Positions 1-6,510 of a stretch of 7,350 nt of DNA are shown here, in pieces. This DNA comes from Candidatus Saccharibacteria bacterium UBA2866 (GTDB taxonomy: Bacteria > Patescibacteriota > Saccharimonadia > Saccharimonadales > Saccharimonadaceae), in the NCBI GenBank assembly GCA_002350545.1, contig DEEY01000010.1, positions 29,715-37,064 of the forward strand, given 5' to 3'. The notes below the pieces were generated by a model. That model was given only the letters and a program-made list of their open reading frames with translations, did no database searches and was not told the origin of the DNA. Every line of letters begins with the position of its first letter. Within the stretch, counting starts at the first letter, position 1. Position numbers and translations under genes: made by a program.

Positions 1-1
1 C

Positions 2-1438
2 TTTGGGGTGGTCTTTGCGACAGCGTTATTTGGGATTCAATTTATTACGAAAACTGGCTTTTTTAGAATCCCCGGTGTGGTGTATTATGATGAAAGCCTG
101 AGTTCAGATGAACTTTCCGTATTAAAAACCATTTTTACGGAAGAAGTAGATTTAGACAAAGATGTGACAATCTCGGCTTATGAAACCCTAGAAAAGCCAG
201 AACCAGTAGAAGGCGAGTATATATATAATATATATGTACCGGTGACGGATTTTTATAGTACGGATTCAAATATTGATGCTGACAGCCCGGAATTATTATT
301 TGCGGATGCTTATGAAGGTGGCGTAGCGCATGATATGATTCCGGTGGATGAGTTAGATTTTACCAAAAAACTTCTTGGTATTAATTCATCATACTACTTA
401 GATGAGTTTGACAAGGGTGCAGTGTTTAGGGTGGTAAAATTTGATTCGGAAAAATTTGACGAGGAGATTAAGCCGCTCGTAGATACAAGTTTCAACAAAG
501 AATACCCAGAAAAGGATACTGTTCTTACTATGGCTCAAACTGGCGTGACGGCGCTTTCGCGTGGAATGAATCGAAAATTAGCTCAAGTAGGAGATGCGCG
601 TTACTTTAGTGAAAAGATTGCAGGATTTTTATCAGGATTTGATTTAACTCATACCTCGAACGAATCTTCGTTTACTAATTATGCAACAAGTGAAAACATT
701 TGCTCTGATCCGAGGTTTATTGATGCCTTGACGGATATCGGTTTAGATATTGTGGAGTTGACCGGTAATCATAACGAAGATTGCGGCGATGATGCGGCGA
801 GAGAGAGTATTGATATCTATAATGAAAAGGGAATTAGAACTGTAGGTGGTGGCAAAACGGCAGAGGAAGCTGCTGCGGCATTAGATATTGATGAAAAAGG
901 CAACAATATCACATTTCTGGCCTACAACTTATCAACCGGTGGAGCAACCCTGGATGCTACACCAGGGGCTAATCAGTATGTAGAAGAAAATGCGGTTTCT
1001 GAAATCAACGCAGCAAAGGAGCGTGGTGATTTTGTAATTGTTGATATTCAGTATTACGAATGTAGTGCCTATGCTTCAGAATATGAGGATCCAACTTGCG
1101 ATGCTGCAAATTCAGCAGCAGGCGATCAGGTTGGGTTTTTCCGGCATTTAATTGATCTTGGCGCAAATATGGTGGTAGGAACTAGCGCACATCAGCCCCA
1201 AACTTTTGAATTGTATGGGGATGGAGTGATTTATTATGGATTAGGCAATCTATTCTTTGACCAAATTTGGTGGCCGGGGACAACTAGGAGCTTAGTCCTG
1301 GCCAACTATTTCTATAAGGATAAACTACTCCAAACAAAAATTGTACCAACAGTTTATGATGCTAATATGCAAACTAAATTACTTGACGAGGAGACAAGCA
1401 AATGGTTTCTACAAAGGTTAATAAACGTAAGACCGTAG
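2..1438 (+). CDS. CapA-like (PGA_cap fold) exported protein, 5' end cut by window
   Basis: The reading frame is open to the left edge, and a GTG at position 8 lies inside a hydrophobic stretch (FGVVFATALFGIQF), so the true start is probably upstream. Residue numbers count from that GTG. The protein seems to have an N-terminal membrane anchor, then an extracytoplasmic region. Residues about 25-165 form an unassigned domain; its YVPVTDF segment faintly recalls periplasmic-binding-type domains seen before some CapA domains (weak inference). Residues about 172-470 match the CapA/PGA_cap metallophosphatase fold: SNES at 217-220 for the usual GNLE, TGNH at 252-255 for the NNH motif, GTSAHQPQ at 391-398 for GHHPHVLQ, and GLGNLFFD at 411-418 for SLGNFVFD. 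The family includes poly-gamma-glutamate capsule proteins; the substrate here is unknown. Several expected metal ligands look replaced (see findings). Four cysteines (232, 259, 352, 364) could form two disulfides. The gene overlaps the next by 37 bases. Confidence 0.85.
   Translation, partial: FGVVFATALFGIQFITKTGFFRIPGVVYYDESLSSDELSVLKTIFTEEVDLDKDVTISAYETLEKPEPVEGEYIYNIYVPVTDFYSTDSNIDADSPELLFADAYEGGVAHDMIPVDELDFTKKLLGINSSYYLDEFDKGAVFRVVKFDSEKFDEEIKPLVDTSFNKEYPEKDTVLTMAQTGVTALSRGMNRKLAQVGDARYFSEKIAGFLSGFDLTHTSNESSFTNYATSENICSDPRFIDALTDIGLDIVELTGNHNEDCGDDAARESIDIYNEKGIRTVGGGKTAEEAAAALDIDEKGNNITFLAYNLSTGGATLDATPGANQYVEENAVSEINAAKERGDFVIVDIQYYECSAYASEYEDPTCDAANSAAGDQVGFFRHLIDLGANMVVGTSAHQPQTFELYGDGVIYYGLGNLFFDQIWWPGTTRSLVLANYFYKDKLLQTKIVPTVYDANMQTKLLDEETSKWFLQRLINVRP
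1389..1393 (+). promoter_or_regulatory. Shine-Dalgarno AGGAG for the serine hydrolase gene
   Basis: AGGAG (within GAGGAG) lies 8 bases before the ATG at 1402, inside the end of the CapA-like gene. It supports this ATG despite the 37-base overlap. No ATG, GTG or TTG follows in frame near the start, so a shorter version without the overlap is unlikely. Confidence 0.7.
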
Positions 1439-2355
1439 CGAGAAAAAAAGCTCGCGCTGCCGCGCTCCGAAATCCCCTAAAGATTGCTGTCTTACTCGCG
1501 ATATTTATTGCAGGTGCAATTAGTATTTATTTTGTACTTTCATATTTTTTGAATAAAAATACCCCCTCTGAAACCAACTCTGCAATCGTAGAACCAGAAT
1601 CTGAGCCAGAGCCAGAACCGGAAGTAGTTTTGCCGGATAAAATTGATTTTCAGCCTATTGTGGATGAATGGGTACAAAGCGTAGGTGGGAATCGAAGTGT
1701 ATTAATTTATGATTTGGATAGAGATGAAGTGGCGGGCGAATATAATACAAAAGAAGATTACGGCACGGCATCATTATATAAACTATTTGTGGTTTATGAA
1801 GGATACAGACGTTTGCAATCGGGCGAATGGCAAGCCGATGAACCGGCAGGCTCCACAGGTTATACTATATTAAAATGCTTAGACCTCGCAATTAGGGAGT
1901 CGTACTCGCCTTGTGCAGAGACTCTCTGGGCAAAAATCGGTCAAAGTAATCTTGATGGAATAATTGAAAATGATTTTAAAATCACAAATTCTACAATATC
2001 AAAACTAGTCTCTAACCCTGAGGATATCATGAAGATGATGAAAATTTTTTACGAACGCCCAGAGATCACTGATGCAAGCTTAGTTGATGTAATGAAAGAT
2101 TCATTCTTAAATCAGCCAACGACTACTTATAATTGGCGACAAGGTTTGCCGAGTGGTTTTAGTAAGGCTAAAGTATATAACAAAGTTGGTTGGGATTTTA
2201 ATCCAAACACAAATTCGTGGAATATTTATCATGATGCGGCGATTGTGGAGTTTCCTGAACAGAATAGACATTTTATTGTCGTGGTAATGACAAATCAAGT
2301 ACCATATCAGCAAATATCCAAACTAGGTAGCATGATAGAAGAAAGTTTCTATTAA
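1402..2355 (+). CDS. Membrane-anchored class A beta-lactamase-like serine hydrolase
   Basis: This is a 317-residue protein with a basic cytosolic tail (residues 1-26), one membrane helix (about 27-50), an acidic Pro/Glu linker (about 60-77) and an extracytoplasmic domain (about 80-317) of the class A beta-lactamase/DD-peptidase fold. Visible motifs are SLYK at 124-127 (SxxK, nucleophile Ser124 and Lys127), SPC at 169-171 where SDN is expected, and KVG at 261-263 in YNKVGWD where KTG is expected. The retained SxxK implies an active acyl-serine enzyme. The altered second motif argues against an ordinary antibiotic-resistance beta-lactamase and suggests a peptidoglycan-type or other cell-wall substrate; this is inference. 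The only two cysteines, 159 and 171, probably pair. The gene is cotranscribed with the CapA-like gene, which it overlaps. Its stop overlaps the convergent CAP gene's stop. Confidence 0.88.
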   Translation: MVSTKVNKRKTVARKKARAAALRNPLKIAVLLAIFIAGAISIYFVLSYFLNKNTPSETNSAIVEPESEPEPEPEVVLPDKIDFQPIVDEWVQSVGGNRSVLIYDLDRDEVAGEYNTKEDYGTASLYKLFVVYEGYRRLQSGEWQADEPAGSTGYTILKCLDLAIRESYSPCAETLWAKIGQSNLDGIIENDFKITNSTISKLVSNPEDIMKMMKIFYERPEITDASLVDVMKDSFLNQPTTTYNWRQGLPSGFSKAKVYNKVGWDFNPNTNSWNIYHDAAIVEFPEQNRHFIVVVMTNQVPYQQISKLGSMIEESFY

Positions 2356-3317
2356 TACGTACTAAAGAATTGTGACCAATATGTTTTGTAATCGGAATTG
2401 AGGTCAAAGTCGAAGCCGACGGCAAGTTTAGTGTAGTCGGGATTCAATATATTAGCGCGGTGCGTTTCGGAGGCCATCCAAAGCGCAACTGTGGTTGCTG
2501 GCGATACCGCAGCGTTACCAATAGCTAGGTTCTCGCCGCTAACTCCACCACTATCCGGTGTAGGACAAGCGGTAGCCCAGCTAGAACCATCTGGGCGAGT
2601 GTGAGCATATAAAGTTTTAGTTTCATTGGCGCGAACATCGGCGGCGGATTCACAAGTGTAGCCCCAAGCAAGTTGGCCTAGGCTATTTTTAGTGCGAATC
2701 TTATTAACTAAAGTTAAAACTTCGTGTTTCCATTGTTCGATTGGTGGTTCAACAACTGTGACGGTAATAGAATCTTTACGTTTGCCATCGTAGGTGCCGG
2801 CAGTGATTGTGGTGGTGCCAACTCCGCTAATAACTGGGTAGCGACAGACGTCGTCATTATATCCTAGCCAAGTACGCGCTGAGTTATAAAAACCGGAAAT
2901 CACTTTGTCGTCAGAAGTTTGCCAGTACATTTCGCCTAAATCAGCAAGTCCGCCGCCAACGCAAAGGTCAATATCTGGAGTAGCATAGATGGTAATGGCG
3001 TTCTCGTTCCAAAGTTCGCCAGAGGCAACTGGGGTATTATCAAATTCATGGCTAGTCGTGGAAATATAATCATCGTTGCCAGTAGTGTGTATATCTTTGA
3101 TTTCGGCATCAGAATCAGAAACTGATTCTAAAAGCTCCATTTCGCCGACGGTGTCATTTATGATATCAGAACGTTCATCTACAGCTCGAAAGGTTAGTCC
3201 GCCATTAAACCAAATTGCACTAGCAATCAAAATCCCCGCAATCAAAATTGCAGCTGCATTAACCGATAATAATACAGTCAGTTTGGGATTTTTTTGATTC
3301 CTGAGCGCTTCTATCAT
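2352..3317 (-). CDS. Membrane-anchored Ig-like + CAP (SCP/PR-1) domain protein
   Basis: This is a 321-residue exported protein. A membrane anchor spans about residues 13-36, followed by an acidic, Ser/Thr-rich linker to about 100. Residues about 104-190 look like a bacterial Ig-like (Big_2-type) domain: YWQTSDDKVI, then GVGTTTITAGTYDGK and SITVTVVEPP. Residues about 195-321 form a CAP domain of bacterial YkwD/SCP type, with EVLTLVNKIR as first helix, AHTRPDGSSW, SGENLA, WMASETHRANIL and VGFDF. The tetrad normally lining the CAP cleft is present: His239, Glu262, Glu284, His286. Bacterial CAP proteins are surface or secreted, and their biochemical role is mostly undefined. Four cysteines pair naturally by domain (119/158 and 222/251). 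Its ATG overlaps the UGA of the upstream 7TM gene (ATGA, 3314-3317), and only a weak purine-rich GAAGAAGA precedes it, so translational coupling is likely. Confidence 0.9.
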   Translation of the reverse strand: MIEALRNQKNPKLTVLLSVNAAAILIAGILIASAIWFNGGLTFRAVDERSDIINDTVGEMELLESVSDSDAEIKDIHTTGNDDYISTTSHEFDNTPVASGELWNENAITIYATPDIDLCVGGGLADLGEMYWQTSDDKVISGFYNSARTWLGYNDDVCRYPVISGVGTTTITAGTYDGKRKDSITVTVVEPPIEQWKHEVLTLVNKIRTKNSLGQLAWGYTCESAADVRANETKTLYAHTRPDGSSWATACPTPDSGGVSGENLAIGNAAVSPATTVALWMASETHRANILNPDYTKLAVGFDFDLNSDYKTYWSQFFSTY

Positions 3318-4255
3318 TTGGTCTTCTTCTTGGTAGTTGGTTTATCGCCGGAGATAAGTGAACGGATAAAGGTTACTAATTGATTCATGGCCGGCATGAG
3401 GAGTAGGAAGACTAGAATCATGATGAAGTTTAGCACGATTACTTCCGTAGATGGGGTAGAGCCACGGAAGAGACCGGCAAAGATAATAGAGAAGATAAGC
3501 ATATAAATAATCGCAAGCGAAGCAATTATTACAATATATGAAAAGATTTTAAGCCAAATAGAAGCCAAGTTGAGTGAGCGATAACGCAAAATAGTATAAT
3601 ATACACCAATAATATTGGCGGCGAGCGCTAGAGGCCCTAGCCAAATTACATTCCAATTGCCAAGTAAAGGCAGGATAAGGTTAGCAATGAGCACAATTGT
3701 ACTAGATATACCAAAACTAGCAATAATGGTTAGGTCACCGCCTTTTTTGCGGTTAGAACGAGTTTTAACATATTGCTTGAGTAAAGTAATCACAACGGCT
3801 GGTACAATGGTCGAGAAGAATGCGATATAAGCGATATAAAGTGGCCCAATATGCATTACTACGCTATTCCCACTGCGAGATAGTATTACCGCATCATAAA
3901 GGAGGGCTGGATTGTGAAAGATTAATACACTGATAGCGGCACCAAAGATTAGAAAGAAGACAGTTAAGGCTTTGCCGTACTTTTCGCGCCATGCAACATA
4001 GCCCAAGAAGGCCACGTCGATTAATATCGCACTTACGAAGGTCCATTTGACGTGCCAATCAATAGTTTCTACTGATGACGGGTCGGCTGTCAAAAAAATT
4101 GAAATTGAAGTCATCCAAAACGTTGCAGCAATGGCAGCGATAAAGAACCATGCTGAGCGAACGCGGTCGACTTTGGTTGAACCAAAGAATACGATGGCGC
4201 CAGACAGAAGCGTCAAGACCGACACCGTAGCGAGTAATATTACAATTAATTGCAT
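3314..4255 (-). CDS. Multi-pass membrane protein like the 7TM sensor region of histidine kinases, without kinase domain
   Basis: This 313-residue protein is almost entirely membrane helices, at about residues 3-25, 34-55, 69-89, 97-115, 136-159, 174-196, 204-222, 233-260 and 271-297, with a Lys/Thr-rich cytosolic tail (GDKPTTKKKTK). The first seven helices, especially WLGPLALAANIIGVYYTILRYRSLNL-type sequence at 205-230, resemble the 7TM N-terminal region of some histidine kinases (also written 7TMR-HisK or His_kinase N-terminal 7TM). No HAMP, DHp, HATPase, GGDEF or other output domain follows; two more helices replace it. It may be a sensor that signals through another protein, or a structural or transport protein sharing the fold. 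It has no cysteine. It starts after AGGAGG and is coupled by ATGA to the CAP gene, suggesting a joint role at the membrane. Confidence 0.82.
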   Translation of the reverse strand: MQLIVILLATVSVLTLLSGAIVFFGSTKVDRVRSAWFFIAAIAATFWMTSISIFLTADPSSVETIDWHVKWTFVSAILIDVAFLGYVAWREKYGKALTVFFLIFGAAISVLIFHNPALLYDAVILSRSGNSVVMHIGPLYIAYIAFFSTIVPAVVITLLKQYVKTRSNRKKGGDLTIIASFGISSTIVLIANLILPLLGNWNVIWLGPLALAANIIGVYYTILRYRSLNLASIWLKIFSYIVIIASLAIIYMLIFSIIFAGLFRGSTPSTEVIVLNFIMILVFLLLMPAMNQLVTFIRSLISGDKPTTKKKTK

Positions 4256-4258
4256 AAA

Positions 4259-4264
4259 CCTCCT
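4259..4264 (-). promoter_or_regulatory. Perfect Shine-Dalgarno AGGAGG with very short spacer
   Basis: On the minus strand AAAGGAGGTTTATG precedes the 7TM gene. The core AGGAGG is only 3 bases from the ATG at 4255, closer than the usual 5-9. No better in-frame start is visible immediately downstream, so the ATG is kept. Confidence 0.65.
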
Positions 4265-4275
4265 TTAATATAACC

Positions 4276-4284
4276 ATTATAACA
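4276..4284 (-). promoter_or_regulatory. Extended -10 promoter for the 7TM-CAP gene pair
   Basis: In the 35-base gap between the beta-helix gene's stop and the 7TM gene's start, the minus strand reads TGTTATAAT: a perfect TATAAT with an upstream TG in the extended -10 position. No good -35 box is visible at 16-18 bases. Transcription would start near 4269, leaving a leader of about 14 bases that still contains the Shine-Dalgarno sequence. This makes the 7TM-CAP pair a transcription unit separate from the upstream three-gene unit, although read-through is possible because no terminator hairpin is seen. Confidence 0.55.
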
Positions 4285-4290
4285 CAATAA

Positions 4291-5838
4291 TTATCTTTTG
4301 AAGCTGTTTTGCGTTTTGCCAATCGTAGTGGTGATATTTGAGATGGTAAATTGTTGAAATTCTTCACCATTAATATAGATGGTATAAGTCTTGCCGAAGC
4401 CAAAATTATTAGTACCAGCAGCAAGATGACTAAAAGATTTAGCGGAGGTGTGACTAAATATAATCTCGTCAGAAGAATCTTTAATTTCAATTGTGGTGCC
4501 GGCGGGATAAATGTAATTGAAGTATGCACTAAGGTTAGGGACTGATGAGTTCGCACCGAGTGATTCGGCCATACCACTACTACCTATAGCAAATGCATCG
4601 CCACCATTCATAACGATTTCCATACCTGCATCAAGTGCGCCATTTCCGTTATTAGTTGGGCCGTCTACAATAGTAGTACCACCATTGATATAAAGCCAAC
4701 CATTACTATCGACACCGTCGCCGCTAGAATTTACATAAATATTGCCGCCATTGATAGTAAGAATACAGCTTTCGTCAGCATTGAATGGGTCAGCACCGGG
4801 ACGATTTTTGCTGGATTCATCAGCTCCACCACCGGCGTTGATGCCGTCGTCGTTAGTCGTGAGACTGACTTCACCGTTATTAATAGTGATTACTTGGGCT
4901 TCGATGCCTTCGTATGCCTTAGCTATAGTAATACTGCCACCATCTATAACTAATTCACTGTTAGCATGAATGCCGTCATCGCCAGCATTAATATTGATGG
5001 TTCCATCAACTATACCAACATAGTTGTCGGAATGAATTGCGTCGTCGTAAGTATTGATGGCAAAATTCCCACCATAGATTAATAAGTTTTTAGTTGCTTT
5101 TAAGCCTTTGGCTGTCGTAGAAGTGAGGCTAAAACTACCGTTTTCGACTAGGATAAAACCTTTGCCTTGATCTTGTTCATTCGTAGACTTCATAACATCA
5201 GCACCTGATTCGATGACGAAATTGCCATTTACGATGTAAACAGAATCTTTACCACGGATAGCATCGTCTTTTGCTGTAATATGATAGGCGCCGGAATTAA
5301 ACTTCACGTCATCTTTGCCAACGATTGCATCTTGATAATTGCTGGTGATATCGAGACTACCATCGCCTTGAAAAGTAAGATCTGCCTTGCTATAGATAAC
5401 ACCGGTAACGTCTTCGTCGTAAACAGAGTCGTACTCTTCGCCATCTGATAAAGTGTTTTTGCCGATTGTTTCGATTACTAAATCGTCTGCATTATAGCAG
5501 GAAATGGCTGGGCCGCTTTGATTTGTAATGGTGACGTTGTCCAGAACCAATCTAACATTGCTAACGCCAGCATCAATAGCAATACTACCATTTTCAAGTG
5601 TTCCGGTCAGGTGATATGTACCGGACTCTGAAATTTTTAATGACTCTGTGAGTTTAATATCCAAGGACTGGTAGCGTTCCCAGTTGATATCTAGGTCGCC
5701 GTTGTCGATATTTAGGCTGTTAATGACTTGGTCGTTACCGGTCTTGGTATGGTCAAGATTTAGGGTTATTGCCGTGGCGAATGCTCCTACAAGAACTAGC
5801 CCTGCAATAATGGGGCGGAAGTCAATTTTCTTGACCAT
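4291..5838 (-). CDS. Exported Cthe_2159-like (DUF4353) beta-helix carbohydrate-binding protein
   Basis: This is a 515-residue protein with a short basic N-terminus and one hydrophobic anchor (about residues 9-27) lacking a lipobox cysteine. Residues about 60-165 contain family-typical strands (SGTYHLTGTLENGSI, VRLVLDNVTITNQSGPAI, DLVIETIGKNTLSDG). Residues 168-420 form roughly ten rungs of about 21-23 residues on the pattern DDAI/DDGI ... VxIxGGxxxI, typical of a right-handed parallel beta-helix with Asp-rich turns likely to bind Ca2+. The C-terminal 95 residues look like a beta-sandwich tail (YPAGTTIEIKDSS, KTYTIYINGEE). The namesake, Cthe_2159 of Clostridium thermocellum, binds cellulose and polygalacturonate (established knowledge); the ligand here is unknown. 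It has two cysteines, 114 and 358. The start immediately follows the DUF4956 stop with no gap, with GAGGAG 6 bases upstream, so it is the last gene of a three-gene unit. Confidence 0.9.
   Translation of the reverse strand: MVKKIDFRPIIAGLVLVGAFATAITLNLDHTKTGNDQVINSLNIDNGDLDINWERYQSLDIKLTESLKISESGTYHLTGTLENGSIAIDAGVSNVRLVLDNVTITNQSGPAISCYNADDLVIETIGKNTLSDGEEYDSVYDEDVTGVIYSKADLTFQGDGSLDITSNYQDAIVGKDDVKFNSGAYHITAKDDAIRGKDSVYIVNGNFVIESGADVMKSTNEQDQGKGFILVENGSFSLTSTTAKGLKATKNLLIYGGNFAINTYDDAIHSDNYVGIVDGTININAGDDGIHANSELVIDGGSITIAKAYEGIEAQVITINNGEVSLTTNDDGINAGGGADESSKNRPGADPFNADESCILTINGGNIYVNSSGDGVDSNGWLYINGGTTIVDGPTNNGNGALDAGMEIVMNGGDAFAIGSSGMAESLGANSSVPNLSAYFNYIYPAGTTIEIKDSSDEIIFSHTSAKSFSHLAAGTNNFGFGKTYTIYINGEEFQQFTISNITTTIGKTQNSFKR
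4579..5337 (-). repeat. Protein-level tandem repeat: about ten beta-helix rungs
   Basis: Residues 168-420 of the beta-helix protein repeat a rung of about 22 residues. Examples are YQDAIVGKDDVKFNSGAYHI, KDDAIRGKDSVYIVNGNFVI, YDDAIHSDNYVGIVDGTINI, GDDGIHANSELVIDGGSITI and SGDGVDSNGWLYINGGTTIV. One rung (from about 329) is expanded by a Gly/Asp/Ser/Asn-rich loop at about 335-356. The repeats are divergent at DNA level, so they are old and structural, not a recent DNA expansion. Confidence 0.8.
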
Positions 5839-6510
5839 TTAGATCTCCTCTTCGCAACAAGGTTCGGATAATAGTACTTTGAGGTTACAATTTTTGACAC
5901 GAATTTCATCAAGGAATTCTTTTTCTTTGATGCCGTGTTTTAACTTAACGTCATAAGTAAGTTTATAGAGACTGCCCATGTTCATGGTTTTCATTTTAAC
6001 TAGGTGGTTTTTAGTGGTGTATTTGCGGAAAATATCATTGAAAACATCGTCGTAATCAAGGTCTTCGGGGATGACGATTTTAAGAACGCGCTCGTTACGG
6101 TTCGGCTCGAGAAAATGAGTGTAGGAAAAGAAGATGATAGCGACGATGCCGATTGCTGTAATAACAGTGGCAAAAAGCACGTGACCCATGCCGAGCGCTA
6201 AGCCTACCATCATGGTGAAGAAAACGGATAGAAGGTCTTTGGCACGACCCTGAATAGAACGGAAACGGATGAGTGAAAAAGCACCGAGAATGGCGATGGA
6301 CGTGCCGAGATTACCGTTAATCATGATCATCACGGCCATCACAAGAAGTGGAAGTACTGCGAGTGTAATCAAGAAACCTTTGGTGGTTTGTGAAGTTTGT
6401 CGATGGGTAATAGCGATGGCGACGCCAAGCAATATTGAAACTCCAGCGCAGATGAGAGCGGTTTTGATATCGAGCCCGGTTGCTGTGCTATCGAAGATTG
6501 TATTAAACAT
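5839..6510 (-). CDS. DUF4956 family integral membrane protein
   Basis: This is a 223-residue protein with membrane helices at about residues 15-35, 45-64, 94-112 and 113-131 and a cytosolic C-terminal domain of about 90 residues. The DUF4956 hallmark GAFSLIRFRS is at 76-85, followed by IQGRAKDLLSVFF and GLALGMG (103-109). Residues 142-223 alternate strands and helices (RVLKIVIPEDLDYDDVFNDI, YKLTYDVKLK, VKNCNLKVLLSE), compatible with a ferredoxin- or ACT-like fold, and end in an acidic CCEEEI tail. No biochemical activity is firmly established for the family as far as I know. It lies between the VTC gene, which it overlaps by 8 bases, and the beta-helix gene, which follows with no gap. DUF4956 next to VTC proteins is, from general knowledge, a recurring bacterial arrangement, so a shared function is plausible. 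AAAGGA lies 5 bases before the ATG. Confidence 0.9.
   Translation of the reverse strand: MFNTIFDSTATGLDIKTALICAGVSILLGVAIAITHRQTSQTTKGFLITLAVLPLLVMAVMIMINGNLGTSIAILGAFSLIRFRSIQGRAKDLLSVFFTMMVGLALGMGHVLFATVITAIGIVAIIFFSYTHFLEPNRNERVLKIVIPEDLDYDDVFNDIFRKYTTKNHLVKMKTMNMGSLYKLTYDVKLKHGIKEKEFLDEIRVKNCNLKVLLSEPCCEEEI
5845..5850 (-). promoter_or_regulatory. Shine-Dalgarno GAGGAG for the beta-helix gene
   Basis: GAGGAG on the minus strand encodes the last Glu residues of DUF4956 and sits 6 bases before the ATG at 5838. The acidic C-terminus of one gene thus doubles as the ribosome binding site of the next. Confidence 0.65.

Noticed and set aside
217..238. AT-rich run with TATAATATATATGTA, the same 15 bases as the VTC promoter on the other strand
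   Set aside because: It encodes YIYNIYV in frame within the CapA-like gene and is low-complexity; no gene start follows, so a functional promoter is not supported.
1600..1625. Short Glu/Pro codon repeat in the serine hydrolase as a DNA repeat element
   Set aside because: It is a flexible acidic linker after the membrane anchor, common in wall-spanning proteins; too short and imperfect to call a DNA repeat.
1402..2355. Antibiotic-resistance beta-lactamase
   Set aside because: The SDN and KTG motifs are altered and the chromosomal envelope-gene context points to a housekeeping serine hydrolase instead.
3076..3297. Plus-strand open frame opposite the N-terminus of the CAP protein
   Set aside because: It is antisense to a supported anchor and linker region, has no family features, and is short.
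3314..3316. Possibility of UGA recoding (code 25, as in Gracilibacteria/SR1)
   Set aside because: UGA ends the 7TM gene in a classic ATGA overlap and the other genes contain no internal UGA, so the standard bacterial code fits.
4059..4577. 172-codon open frame on the minus strand overlapping the 3' end of the beta-helix gene and the 5' end of the 7TM gene
   Set aside because: It lies out of frame with two well-supported genes, has no recognisable motif or ribosome site, and its composition reads like a frame-shifted shadow.
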